NCBI GenBank assembly: GCA_034231615.1
Contig: CM067302.1
Location: 6,573,501 to 6,637,500, forward strand
Origin: Meghimatium bilineatum
Lineage: Eukaryota; Mollusca; Gastropoda; Stylommatophora; Philomycidae
Reading direction: 5' to 3'
DNA length: 64,000 bases
Shown one piece after another: positions 22,206-33,115 of the stretch. The notes under the pieces are model-generated. The model was not told the DNA's origin and searched no databases. It worked only from the letters and a program-made list of their open reading frames with translations. Positions within the stretch are counted from its first letter, which is position 1, and every line of letters begins with the position of its first letter. The translations under genes were made by a program, and so were the position numbers.

Positions 22206-22628
22206 ATCCCGGTGTGTTTGGTTTAATCCCAGATCCCGGCGTGTTTGGTTTAATCCCAGATCCCGGCGTGTTTGGTTTAATCCCAGATCCCGGCGTGTTT
22301 GGTTTAATCCCAGATCCCGGCGTGTTTGGTTTAATCCCAGATCCCGGCGTGTTTGGTTTAATCCCAGATCCCGGCGTGTTTGGTTTAATCCCAGATCCCG
22401 GCGTGTTTGGTTTAATCCCAGATCCCGGCGTGTTTGGTTTAATCCCAGATCCCGGCGTGTTTGGTTTAATCCCAGATCCCGGCGTGTTTGGTTTAATCCC
22501 AGATCCCGGCGTGTTTGGTTTAATCCCAGATCCCGGCGTGTTTGGTTTAATCCCAGATCCCGGCGTGTTTGGTTTAATCCCAGATCCCGGCGTGTTTGGT
22601 TTAATCCCAGATCCCGGCGTGTTTGGTA
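22206..22628. repeat. 27-bp minisatellite, about 15.6 near-identical copies
   Basis: TTTGGTTTAATCCCAGATCC followed by CGGCGTG, 27 bp, almost without variation. Because 27 is a multiple of 3, three frames stay open over 150 codons; none has a non-repeat domain, so they are not called genes. High homogeneity suggests recent expansion. Confidence 0.97.
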
Positions 22629-23044
22629 ACGCAGCATCTCATCTAGGAAGGTGTATCAACCCTAATTCTACTGCCGTCGTTGCCCAACATTGCTCACGCA
22701 AAAGAAATTAGGTCTGATACCTAGGAACATGAAGTGTGGTAATGGAATTGTCTTTCTACACGAGAAATAGTTTGCAGGCTGCGAAGCTCCTTGTATCGGA
22801 AAGATGCATACTGGGTGAACCAGCAAACTATCATCTCGTCTTGTGACATAAACCCGATTTGCTTGGAAAGCTCTTCCAATGGGCATTGCACTAAACCGAA
22901 AGCTGACGTCTCCAGGGTATAAGAGAAAGTTCAGAAAAATCACCCCACCCACTGCAGATAAGAACTAATCGCTAGCAATTCCTAGATTTATGGCCAAACA
23001 AACACACACACACAAAAATAATGCCACGACTAAATCACCAGTAT
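22629..23044. other. No recognised gene
   Basis: Includes the diverged relative of the 21985-22060 segment noted above. No domain motif. Confidence 0.4.
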
Positions 23045-23345
23045 CGAAATGATACACCTCACTCAGCTACCATCTGCCATGGAAACACTTAGAAAAATAC
23101 ATTATGATGGCTGGGTCACGTCCACAGAATGCCAAACTACATCATCCCAAAACAAGTACACGTCTGAAAAATGTCTGAAAGCCAGCGGGTCCGCGATAGA
23201 TAAATGCTGAGGTACAAAGACATATGTAAGTCATCAATGAAAGGTTTCTCCATAGACCCCAAAAACTGGGGAAACACGGCCGAAACGTGGCTTTCTGGAG
23301 GCGCAACCTGCGTTAAGGGGCGATATATCATTAAAAAATGATAAA
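23045..23345 (+). pseudogene. LINE C-terminal fragment (RYKD type)
   Basis: Frames read WLGHVHRMPNYIIPKQV, MLRYKDICKSSMKGFSIDP and KNWGNTAETWLSGGATCVKG. These match the common LINE ending G-H-V-x-R-M-x ... L-R-Y-K-D-x-x-K ... W-E-x-x-A. Homologous to 36065-36420, where one part has become a 23-bp array. At least two frameshifts. Confidence 0.75.
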
Positions 23346-23404
23346 ATATATGAAATAATAAAAGAGGAAGACGGAAATAATAAATCTTCTGTTGACGTGA
23401 CATG

Positions 23405-24085
23405 ATCGATTGAATGTTTCTATTCCTGAAAGAAAATTCTCAATGGCTGTTTTTTCATTTTCCTTAATGGCCGTCTGTAAAACACAGAAGACCATACACA
23501 ATGGGAGGCAATAACTGAGCTATAACAACATCAATGACAATAAATTTATTCTGTTTTTGAACGGTAAAACTCACTTTATTTTGCTCTGCATAAGTGCCTT
23601 ATTTGATATTGATCGGGGAGAATTCGAATTCGACACTTATTGACTAACACCTCTGCCGTTGAAGCCGACAAAATGTAATGTTAACAAACAATAACATGAA
23701 GAAATTCAGCATTATGTATGTATGTGTTCGTGCTTGCGTGTGTGTGTTTTCTTACATGGACTCGAGCATCCCAGTATCCCACCAGGAAGTAAACCAACGT
23801 TTTAACCAATGTTTCCTAGCCTAGACGCTGAAATCCGTATCTTCTCCTTATCCAGTAATCTGACTGTAGCATACAGGTCATTCATTATACCAACTAGCTG
23901 TTTGTGGATTTGTTGTAATATCTACAGCTTTCCCGCCATCCTTATTTGTGACTGTGCCGTTCATCAGATCATTACGGTGTCTATATACAGATCTGTGCTG
24001 AGCCAGGCAAATTGTTCCTTCTGTATTTCTATATACAAATCTGTGTTTGAACTATACGACAAACAATATAAGGTAACTACGTGAA
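23405..24085. other. No recognised gene
   Basis: AT-rich with a TG/CG dinucleotide patch at 23715-23750. The 91-codon frame at 23809-24084 has no recognisable motif and runs into the Penelope-like terminus, so it is not called. Confidence 0.4.
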
Positions 24086-24439
24086 ACGTAACAGCAATTG
24101 TACTTACGTAAAACACGGGTTTTTATAATAGTTTCACTCAGACACGACGGAATATCACTAAAACTAGGGGTTAATGATGTGCACATACGAAAACATACAC
24201 ATTACAATTCACAAAACATATTTAACGTTTCAACCAAAAGGTCTTTATCAAGATAGCACAAAACATCAAAAGACGACGAATGAAAATTATCACAGCACGC
24301 AAAAGTATCCAACGAAAATATGGAAATGAGATGCCGGAAGGACAGGAAAAACGTAAATATGTGTGGAAATGAAACAAACAAAAAGATGACGTAAATGACG
24401 CGATAAAATGAATAAAGACCAAGACCACACCACCCAGTA

Positions 24440-24844
24440 CTAGACAAATGAGTGGTCGGAATTGAGTCCAAATGGCTTGAGGATACACAATTTAAGAATG
24501 AGATGATTTTCTAGAGCGTACCTAGATCTATCATCGATGGTGTAGGAAATGTTCGCAGTGAACCTGAACATTAAGAACACCACTTTGGACATCGCTGTTA
24601 AAGTGTGTGGCAACAGGAGTAGGTGTTCTGTACTTGATGGCATGAAGATGACTCCAAAGTGATCGCTCAATCTTAAGCCGGTTTCCCCGATGTACTGTTT
24701 GCCGCAGAATTTACATATGATCGCGTAAATAACATTATGGGATTTACATGTAAAGGCCTCATCGATGAAGAAAGTGGCATTGGGAAATGAAATTGAGACA
24801 TCTAAAACATATAGGGGCATGTGTAGCACCGGCCGCGTGAGCAA
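24440..24844 (-). pseudogene. GIY-YIG endonuclease domain of Penelope-like element
   Basis: An open frame of 134 codons with CKSHNVIYAIICKFCGKQYI followed by GETGLRLSDHFGVI. The V-I-Y ... Y-I-G-E-T-G spacing and the C-x2-C pair are characteristic of the single-strand endonuclease that follows the RT in endonuclease-positive Penelope-like elements. The usual R-x3-H-x4-I segment is degenerate here (LSDHFGVI), so activity is doubtful. Confidence 0.85.
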
Positions 24845-25437
24845 CGAACAGTACCAAAATGGTCGGGAGAAGAAGACCTAAGGTGGCTATGGACCAAGAT
24901 GTTCTTCAGATTTATGTCGCTCCTATAGACAACCAGAGGCAAATCCGGGTGTTAGGATCAGACTGGAGAAGGGAATAATGTTTAAGCAGGATACGTAGGA
25001 CAGGGGAGTTTTGGAGATGAAAGGTAAGAACAACTCTGATGAGGAGGAAGAAACCTGGAAATGAGTCAAAGTATCGAGGCGAGATAACTGGCATACACAG
25101 AACAATGCCGATGAAAGGATGTTGTCGGGGAACGAGCATCTACGGAAGAACTACATATTACACATTATCGAGAAAGTCGTCGTCATCGCTACATAAGCGA
25201 CGATTACGAAGAAAATTTGAGTATGGCAGAGAGTTGTGACAAGCGGGGGGGGGGGGATAAGAAAATGTATAGAGCAGAAAGCCATGTGCATCTTTAGGTT
25301 TTATAGTAGACGGATGGGCTGAGGTAAGGGGGGATGAATAATGGCAATGGAGTCAAGGAAGTACGTAGAGGCAGTGGAGATGTTATATATGAATTGAATA
25401 GCAGGGTTGAAATTATTGATGAATTTGATGACGAGAG
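24845..25437 (-). pseudogene. Penelope-like RT C-terminal region
   Basis: Reading leftward: LVIKFINNFNPAIQFIYNIS and TASTYFLDSIAII (the conserved E-I-S-x-x-x-V-x-F-L-D strand), NSLPYSNFLRNRRLCSDDDD (the L-P-Y-S-Q-x-L-R-x-R-R-I-C motif), and SPVLRILLKHYSLLQSDPNT followed by SEEHLGP. These are the late RT blocks of the family. They occur in three frames with stops between. Confidence 0.85.
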
Positions 25438-25484
25438 AAAAATCGGTTTAACGCAGATGAGTCTATGTTACAGTTTCTGATTAC

Positions 25485-26560
25485 AGAAAAATAAACAAGA
25501 ACTTAAACATATGGGCACAACATTTCGAAGAAATCGTAAATAAGTCATCAGCCTACAGCCAAGAAGTAATAAATCACATGGCACAACACAACTTAAGAGA
25601 AGAGCTGGACATACCACCTACAAATCAAGAAGTAAAGACTTCCATTGGGCAAATGTCACACGAAAAATCTCCTGGTGTGGATGTCATCCCAGCAGACATC
25701 TACGAGATAGGAGGAGAGATGCTTGTCCAAAAGTTTACCAAAGTCTACTGGAGCTCAAGAACACTGCATGAAAACCTGAAAGATGTTTCAATTGTACATC
25801 TATATAACGGCAAGGAAAATATACAGTCCTGTGAAAACCACCGAGGTATATCATTGCTATCTGTAGCTGGTAAAATATTAGTTTGTGTAATGCTAAACCG
25901 ACTTACACAGACTTTCACAAATGACCTTCTTTCTGAATATCAGTGAGGATTTCGTGCTGGACACGGGACAGCTTCTGTCTGAATATCAGTGAGGATTTCG
26001 TGCTAGACGCGGGACAGCGGAGATGATTTTTGCTGCCCGATAACTCCAAGAAAACAATCCAATAACATAAAGGAACTTTTCACAACATTTGTAGACCTCA
26101 CAAAGACATTTGACACAGTGACCAGAGATGAACTGTGGAAAGTGCTCCCCAAATTTGTCAACATAGTGTACGACAGTGAGTTATCTGCCATTCATATCAA
26201 GCGACGTAACAGAAATACACAAATATATACAGAACAGACGGTAAACTTTTCAATATTCGACGTTTTCAAGCCAAACCTAAAGTGTGAGACAAAATGGTCA
26301 GGGAACCCCTCTATGCAGAGGACTGCACACTATATGCTGATTCTGCAGACAGTATACAGGTCACGCTTAACCAATTTGTTGAAGCCTGCGACAAATTTGG
26401 TTTCACCATCAATACAAAGAAAACATAGGTCATGTTTAAACTCACACCAAACAAACCACACTTAAATCTCTATATAAAGAACAAAGAAGAAAAGCGTGTC
26501 AATAGTTTCACCTGCCTGGCAGTACTCTCTCACAAGATGTAAACAGCGGCACTGAGGTAA
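25485..26560 (+). pseudogene. LINE RT, decayed, with a 46-bp internal duplication
   Basis: NLREELDIPPTNQEVKTSIG, EKSPGVDVIPADIYEIGGEM, DVSIVHLYNGKENIQSCENH, RGISLLSVAGKILVCVMLNR and LLSEYQ-stop-GFRAGHGT form the N-terminal RT blocks. FTTFVDLTKTFDTVTRDELW is motif A, and AEDCTLYADSADSIQ a degenerate motif C. The GFRAG segment is duplicated in tandem with a 46-bp period (25932 and 25978). Ends in NSGTEVNKQIG of the thumb. Confidence 0.85.
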
Positions 26561-26785
26561 ACAAACAAATAGGCACACATTCATTGGAGAATTTAGCACA
26601 AGACAGATACGATTGGCATCGCAGAATCAAGAGTGGTTCATCAGCTGCAGAGAACCTCAGACATCAATCTTCGCAAAACAAACGCACTAGAAGCAAGGCA
26701 GTAGCTGCTCAATGCCGCACAGACTTCTTCCGTACATGCCCAGAGTGTAGTAAACAGTTCCAAGCACGCATAAGGACTCATTAGT
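26561..26785 (+). pseudogene. LINE C-terminus with C2H2-like motif
   Basis: LENLAQDRYDWHRRIKSGSS, AAENLRHQSSQNKRTRSKAV and FRTCPECSKQFQARIRTH, then a stop. The ending C-P-x-C ... F-x-A-R-I with a terminal histidine matches the zinc-finger-like end of a common LINE type. It joins directly to the thumb of the preceding entry, so several hundred bases of thumb and connection are deleted. Confidence 0.8.
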
Positions 26786-26969
26786 CACAATTGGACACAT
26801 CGCAAACATCATCATACTAATAATCATCCCAGTTGAGTTGAATGGTCAACGTCGACCCCGACGGACGAAAGACAAAGAGTTCAATGCAGGCCCTGAAAGA
26901 TCTGTTGTATTGTAAGAAGGAATGTGATATGCAAAATAACTGACTAGATTAGCATTTATAAAACATCCA

Positions 26970-27195
26970 GAAACAACATGTTAAATGGTTCGGCCACATA
27001 ACCAGACAGAAAGAGTAAAGTATTATCCAAAAAACTTAACAAACGATACAAAAACAGTCGACCTATTGGACGCCCTCGTAAAAGGTGGATAGATTGTGTA
27101 TTAGAGACACTCAGAAATATAACAGCAGAAGAGGCAAATAGAAGGGCAAAAGACTGTACACTCACTCTCCCCTCAACATCGAAAGGTACATGAGA
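26970..27195 (+). pseudogene. Second LINE C-terminal fragment
   Basis: WFGHITRQKE, then after a frameshift LNKRYKNSRPIGRPRKRWID and CVLETLRNITAEEANRRAKD before a stop. The R-P-x-G-R-P-R-x-R-W motif is the usual LINE ending of another family. Not contiguous with the preceding C-terminus. Confidence 0.75.
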
Positions 27196-27361
27196 ATAGA
27201 AAGAAGAAGAACAAGAAGCAGATTAGAATAATTCTTAGAACAAATTATAATAAGAGTAAATATTGGATAATAAAACAGAGCGAGTACACATTGTACAACA
27301 CAACAGAGTCTAAGTAAAAGTAATAAATACATCCACATGCTAGTGGTTACAAGATCTTGTA

Positions 27362-28112
27362 TTCATATCACTAGGTATACATGTCACTAAACATACATGT
27401 CACTAAACATACATGTCACTAAACATACATGTCACTAAACATACATGTCACTAAACATACATGTCACTAAACATACATGTCACTAGGTATACATGTCACT
27501 AGGTAAACATGTCCCTAGGTATACATGTCACTAGGTATACATGTCCCTAGGTATACATGTCACTAGGTATACATGTCACTAGGTATACATGTCACTAGGT
27601 ATACATGTCACTAGGTATAAATGTCACTAGGTATACATGTCCCTAGGTGTACATGTCATTAGGTATACATGTCACTAGGTATACATGTCACTAGGTATAC
27701 ATGTCACTAAGTATACATGTCACTAGGTATACATGTCACTAGGTAAACATGTCCCTAGGTGTACATGTCATTAGGTATACATGTCACTAGGTATACATGT
27801 CACTAGGTATACATGTCACTAAGTATACATGTCACTAGGTATACATGTCCCTAAGTGTACATGTCATTAGGTATACATGTCACTAGGTAAATATGTCCCT
27901 AGGTGTACATGTCATTAGGTATACATGTCACTAGGTATACATGTCACTAGGTATACATGTCACTAAGTATACATGTCACTAGGTATACATGTCCCTAAGT
28001 GTACATGTCATTAGGTATACATGTCACTAGGTAAATATGTCCCTAGGTATATATGTCACTAGGTATACATGTCACTAGACATACATGTCACTAGGTATGC
28101 ATGTCACTAAGT
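27362..28112. repeat. 16-bp minisatellite, about 47 copies, higher-order structure
   Basis: ATACATGTCACTAGGT in tandem. The left end uses a homogeneous AAACATACATGTCACT variant; the interior shows repeated blocks of variants. CCCTAGGTGTAC-type markers occur at 27641, 27753, 27849, 27897 and 27993, giving 112-bp and 144-bp super-periods (7 and 9 units). Confidence 0.96.
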
Positions 28113-28229
28113 TACACGATACTAGAATGTAAGGCACTAGGTTTTATGACATTAAAATTGCTAGGCACTATAGGCACTAAGTAGCACAGCACTAGCTTGT
28201 ACTGCTAATACAATCAAATATTTGATCAC

Positions 28230-28685
28230 ACAAAGTATTTTCTTGCGTGCAAACGAACTTTTGATCTCCCAAAAACCCTTCCTGTATATGGCTAGTTTAT
28301 ACGAACATATGATCTCCAAAGACCCTTCCTGCATGTGGCTAGTACAAAAACACATTTCATGTCCCAATGACCTTACCTTCGTGTGGCTAGTACAAACGAA
28401 CATTTCATCTCCCAAAGATCCTTTCTGGGTGTCGCTAGTACAAACGAACATTTGATCTCCCAAAGACCCTTCCTGCATGTTTATATCACAAACGAACATT
28501 TGATCGCCCAAAGACCCTTCCTGCATTTGGCTAGTACAAACTAACATTTCCCAAAAACAGTTCCTGCCAGTTTCTAGTACAAACGAATATTTAATCTCCG
28601 AAAGGCAGTTCCTGCGATTTTCTAGTACAAAAGAATATTTAATATAACACATACCTTTTCTATGTGTGGCTAGTACAAACAAAAA
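28230..28685. repeat. About 47-bp degenerate minisatellite, 9 copies
   Basis: GATCTCCCAAAGACCCTTCC and GGCTAGTACAAACGAACAT recur at 46-49 bp spacing with many substitutions. The minus-strand 173-codon frame is a shadow. Confidence 0.85.
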
Positions 28686-29611
28686 TAGATCTTTCTATTA
28701 TATGGTTAGCAGAAAGTTTTATTTCGAATAACTAATTCTAGTGTATTTAATTCTCGTCTAGAACAAAAATAAATAAATCGATATTTATCATGGAACATCC
28801 TAGCAATACGGAAGGTGACGTAATGAGACATTATTTCTCTGTCCATAAAGTATGGATTAATCCATCTGTTCCTGTTCAGCTGTATATCCAAGAAATAGCC
28901 ATTAATACCCACCTAGTTATCGTTCTCCCACGTCTGTTGTTTAGTATGTGTCTCCTAAAGGCATGCACAAACCACAATCGTCAGTATGACCGAGAATATG
29001 GATGTTTGGTAGGAAATTTCTGTTGATTGCTCCAGTGTGACAGCTCTACGTTCTTAACGGGTTATGGATTTTATGACTATTATTTCTATATACATGTCTG
29101 TGGCATGATTGTGGTTTGATCATTCATTACCTAGTCTCAGAGTTTCTGTTAGGGACTGTCAGTAAAACTGACTGTCATCAACAAATTTTGGGCGGGGGAG
29201 AGGTCGGAAAAATTGTGAAAGCAGTTGACAAGGAGGGGGTAGGAGTGTTGACAAAACTTGATGTCATCAATACTGTTATATACATCTATTATATTGTTTG
29301 AATTGTTTGACTAAATAAACGTAATTTGTGGAGGGGTGGAGTGTCTCTAAAATCTTGCCAATTGCTGACAATGGGAAAGACGTACAAATTATGGTTCATT
29401 ATTGGAAGAGGTGTCCATATTCCAACTTTTTAATATGCTTTATTTCATACAGCTTTCGTGATTCGGAGATTAAAAAGTCGCAACGTCTGCTGCTGATGAA
29501 TCGATCTACTGTGACAGAGTTGGGTTAGTACGGTCAAAGAAAGATAATCCAAACAAGAGTTTGGCAAATAGTAGCAACCGAATCACGTATCTTATATTTA
29601 ACGGACTTATT
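28686..29611. other. No recognised feature
   Basis: Non-coding spacer. Short open frames at 28790-29026 and 29116-29301 carry no family motif. Confidence 0.35.
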
Positions 29612-29706
29612 GCATGAAAATTGTAGCATGAAAATTGTAGCATGAAAATTGTAGCATGAAATTTGTAGCATGAAAAAAATAGCATGAAAATTGTAGCATG
29701 AAAATT
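29612..29706. repeat. 14-bp minisatellite, about 7 copies
   Basis: GCATGAAAATTGTA in tandem, followed by a short (GACA)n run at 29717-29733 and another at about 29780-29798. Confidence 0.92.
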
Positions 29707-29859
29707 GGTTTGAGGGGACAGACAGACAGACAGTTGAATAGAAATTTGTAACACGGAGAATTGTTACAACCTTGAACAGAAAGACAGACAGACAGAAAAC
29801 AGGCTGATACAGAGTAAATAAGTTGTGTACGTATAAACATTAGTTTTAGAGAAAATTGA

Positions 29860-30145
29860 TCGCCCGTGTGCTGCCGGGGCCCGAAAGGGGAGCAAAGAAT
29901 AGCAACACTATTTACGTTCCACGCATGTCGTAAAAGGCGACTAAGGAGGTTATGGGACGGAGTTGGCTGTCCCATCCCATATAGGGTCAGTGACCCAAAG
30001 CCATGCTGAAGCCGGATGTGTCAGGCCGAAAGGCGCAGATATCGCAGCAATGCTGTAAACCATGACACAGCGCATTCCGTTCTCTGGACTACATCCTGCT
30101 AATCTGCAGGAGTTTAAGAACGAACGCAGAAGAAAAAGAAGAGAC
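29860..30145 (+). mobile_element. SINE family 1, full-length copy
   Basis: About 85-90% like 12013-12296 by eye: starts CGCCCGTGTGCTGCCGGGG, contains GTCGTAAAAGGCGACTAAGG and CATCCTGCTAATCTGCAGG, ends GAACGAACGCAG plus an A/G-rich (GAA)-like tail. Only a weak 5-bp flank match (TTGAT) was found. Confidence 0.88.
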
Positions 30146-30230
30146 TTGATATAATTAAGTAACGTTGGACCAGCAGTGAGTTTTAATAGATAAATAACTT
30201 GTTTACTGGTAGAAATGAATTGAAGAAATC

Positions 30231-30430
30231 GTATGTTACAGAAGTATTATGTAAACATTTGTAGTATGTTACAAGTATATTATGTAAACATTTGTCTTAT
30301 GTTACAAGTATATTATGTAAACATTTGTCGTATGTTACAGAAGTATTATGTAAACATTTGTCGTATGTTACAGAAGTATTATGTAAACATTTGTCGTATG
30401 TTACAGAAGTATTATGTAAACATATGTCTT
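30231..30430. repeat. 33-bp minisatellite, 6 copies
   Basis: GTATGTTACAGAAGTATTAT recurs every 33 bp with GTAAACATTTGTC. Open frames are repeat by-products. Confidence 0.95.
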
Positions 30431-30567
30431 CTGTCGTTGCAATGAAAGCTATGATTAAAAATTCTCTGTAGTCATGAGTTTCCTGACTAGTTTTTAAGGT
30501 TCGGACAATCCTAAATAGTTCACATGAAGCATAACGTAAGAACATCAATGAAATATAAATACTATTT

Positions 30568-32340
30568 TCCGACTGTTCACTTATGTTCTACTAGTCAGAC
30601 TTTTCAGTTATGTTCTAATGGTCAGACTGTTCACTTATGTTCTAGTGATAGACTGTTCACTTATGTTGTACCTGTCAGACAGTTCACTTGTCTTCTACTA
30701 GTCAGACAGTTCACTTGTCTTCTACTAGTCGGACTGTTCACTTGTCTTCTACTAGTCAGACAGTTCACTTGTCTCCTACTAGTCAGATTGTTCACTTGTC
30801 TTCTACTAGTCAGACTGTTCACTTGTCTTCTACTAGTCAGATTGTTCACTTGTCTTCTACTAGTCAGACTGTTCACTTGTCTTCTACTAGTCAGACTGTT
30901 CACTTGTCTTCTACTAGTCAGACTGTTCACTTGTCTTCTACTAGTCAGATTGTTCACTTGTCTTCTACTAGTCAGACTGTTCACTTGTCTTCTACTAGTC
31001 AGACTGTTCACTTGTCTTCTACTAGTCAGACTGTTCACTTGTCTTCTACTAGTCAGACTGTTCACTTGTCTTCTACTAGTCAGACTGTTCACTTGTCTTC
31101 TACTAGTCAGACTGTTCACTTATGTTCTAGTAATCAGATTGTTCACTTGTCTTCTACTAGTCAGACTGTTCACTTATGTTCTAGTAATCAGATTGTTCAC
31201 TTATGTTCTAGTAATCAGATTGTTCACTTGTCTTCTACTAGTCAGACTGTTCACTTGTCTTCTACTAGTCAGACTGTTCACTTGTCTTCTACTAGTCAAA
31301 CTGTTCACTTGTCTTCTACTAGTGAGACTGTTCACTTGTCTTCTACTAGTCAGATTGTTCACTTGTCTTCTACTAGTCAGACTGTTCACTTGTCTTCTAC
31401 TAGTCAGACTGTTCACTTGTCTTCTACTAGTCAGACTGTTCACTTGTCTTCTACTAGTCAGACTGTTCACTTGTCTTCTACTAGTCAGACTGTTCACTTG
31501 TCTTCTACTAGTCAGACTGTTCACTTATGTTCTAGTAATCAGATTGTTCACTTGTCTTCTACTAGTCAGACTGTTCACTTATGTTCTAGTAATCAGATTG
31601 TTTACTTATGTTCTACTAGTCGGACTGTTCACTTGTCTTCTACTAGTCAGACTGTTCACTTGTCTTCTACTAGTCAGACTGTTCACTTATGTTCTAGTAA
31701 TCAGATTGTTCACTTGTCTTCTACTAGTCAGACTGTTCACTTGTCTTCTACTAGTCAGACTGTTCACTTGTCTTCTACTAGTCAGACTGTTCACTTATGT
31801 TCTAGTAATCAGATTGTTCACTTATGTTCTACTAGTCGGACTGTTCACTTGTCTTCTACTAGTCAGACTGTTCACTTGTCTTCTACTAGTCAGACTGTTC
31901 ACTTGTCTTCTACTAGTCAGACTGTTCACTTGTCTTCTACTAGTCAGACTGTTCACTTGTCTTCTACTAGTCAGACTGTTCACTTGTCTTCTACTAGTGA
32001 GACTGTTCACTTGTCTTCTACTAGTCAGACTGTTCACTTATGTTCTAGTAATCAGACTGTTCACTTGTCTTCTACTAGTTAGACAGTTCACTTATATTCT
32101 AGTAATCAGATTGTTCACTTATGTTCTACTAGTCAGACTGTTCACTTATGGTGTACTAGTCAGACTGTTCACTTATGGTGTACTAGTCAGACTGTTCACT
32201 TATGGTGTACTAGTCAGACTGTTCACTTATGGTGTACTGGTCAGACTGTTCACTTATGGTGTACTGGTCAGACTGTTCACTTATGTTCTAGTGGTCAGAC
32301 TGTTCACTTATTTTGTACTGGTCAGACTGTTCACTTATCA
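30568..32340. repeat. 27-bp minisatellite, about 65 copies
   Basis: TCAGACTGTTCACTTGTCTT plus CTACTAG. Three variant classes are mixed: TTGTCTTCTACTAG, TTATGTTCTAGTAA and, at the right end, TTATGGTGTACTAG. The TTATGTTCTAGTAATCAGAT type recurs in small groups, a sign of block duplication. Frames of 609 and 464 codons (+) follow from the 27-bp unit and show no conserved non-repeat domain. Confidence 0.97.
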
Positions 32341-32429
32341 GTTTATCCAGTAAATTTAGTTCATAATTAACCGCCACTTCCTTTTTGTATTTTTCTAGTG
32401 CTAAATATTTATTTATGTGCGCGCTTCAA

Positions 32430-32562
32430 CATCGGGCATCAGAACCAATGATGACCTAAGACAAATTACAATAAGACGCGAGACATGGAAATCAATGACA
32501 TCCGCCCTATGTCCTAGGTCTTTAGCCCTAGAGGAATAATTAACTAACTAACTAACTAAATA
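32430..32562 (+). pseudogene. LINE 3' end with (TAAC)n tail
   Basis: LRQITIRRETWKSMTSALCP followed by RSLALEE and a stop, then (TAAC)n. The W-x-x-x-x-x-A-L-C-P pattern is the common LINE C-terminal end. Confidence 0.7.
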
Positions 32563-32594
32563 TTTATTGCAACTATTTCTGTACTAGTATACTG

Positions 32595-32765
32595 TATATG
32601 CTGACACCAGACGGGAAAGAAAACAGGGAAGACCAAAAACAACTATTAATAGAACTGTTGTGAATGAATTAAATCAACAGGCATAAATGCACACGATATG
32701 CAATCCTTGGCAACTGACCGACAGCCATGGAGAACTATGACATCCGCCCTATGTGCCAAACCTGA
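32595..32765 (+). pseudogene. LINE C-terminal fragment
   Basis: GRPKTTINRTVVNELNQ and, after a frameshift, INAHDMQSLATDRQPWRTMT followed by SALCAKPDK. This is the G-R-P ... D-R-x-x-W-R-x-x-x-x-A-L-C-A ending, related to the preceding fragment (both have ATGACATCCGCCCTATGT). Confidence 0.75.
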
Positions 32766-32779
32766 CAAAAGAGAAACTG

Positions 32780-33105
32780 ACTGATACTGTATTATGTTGT
32801 ATTATTGTGTATTGTGATGTATTATGTTGTAATATGTGTATTATGGTGCATTATTGTGTATTATGGTGTATTACTTGCCTTTTACTGTATTCTGTTATAA
32901 CTACTAAAGGTATATTCAACATCTGGCCCCAACCAGTGATGACTGAGTCAGATATCTTCAACATCTGGTCCCAACCAGTGATGACTGAGTTAGATATCTT
33001 CAACATCTGGTCCCAACCAGCGATGACTGAGTCAGATATCTTCAACATCTGGTCCCAACCAGTGATGACTGAGTCAGATATCTTCAACATCTTGCTCCTA
33101 GCAAT
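32780..33105. repeat. TGTATTATG-rich tract and 42-bp repeat (4-5 copies)
   Basis: 32780-32885 is a loose repeat of TGTATTATGT-like decamers. 32905-33105 has AACATCTGGTCCCAACCAG and TGATGACTGAGTCAGATATC at 42-bp spacing. Each 42-bp unit contains TGACTGAGTCAG, near an AP-1-like core. Confidence 0.9.
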
Positions 33106-33115
33106 GATATAATTT

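Larger units (their letters stand above)
24090..25437 (-). mobile_element. Penelope-like retroelement, 5'-truncated
   Basis: Minus strand carries the C-terminal RT, a connecting zinc-finger-like region and a GIY-YIG endonuclease domain, then a 3' region with the hallmark string GGTTGAAACGTT (near 24225-24245). A copy of the 3' region occurs at 57405-57590 (+). Frames are broken but domain order is normal for Penelope-like elements. No target duplication was identified. Confidence 0.85.

Noticed and set aside
22089..22711. Overlapping repeat frames on both strands as genes
   Set aside because: Three frames are open at once in the same 27-bp array, which argues against any being selected.
30524..32353. 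609-codon plus-strand open frame
   Set aside because: It lies almost wholly in a 27-bp array; a unit divisible by three keeps frames open, another frame is also open for 464 codons, and no unique domain flanks it.
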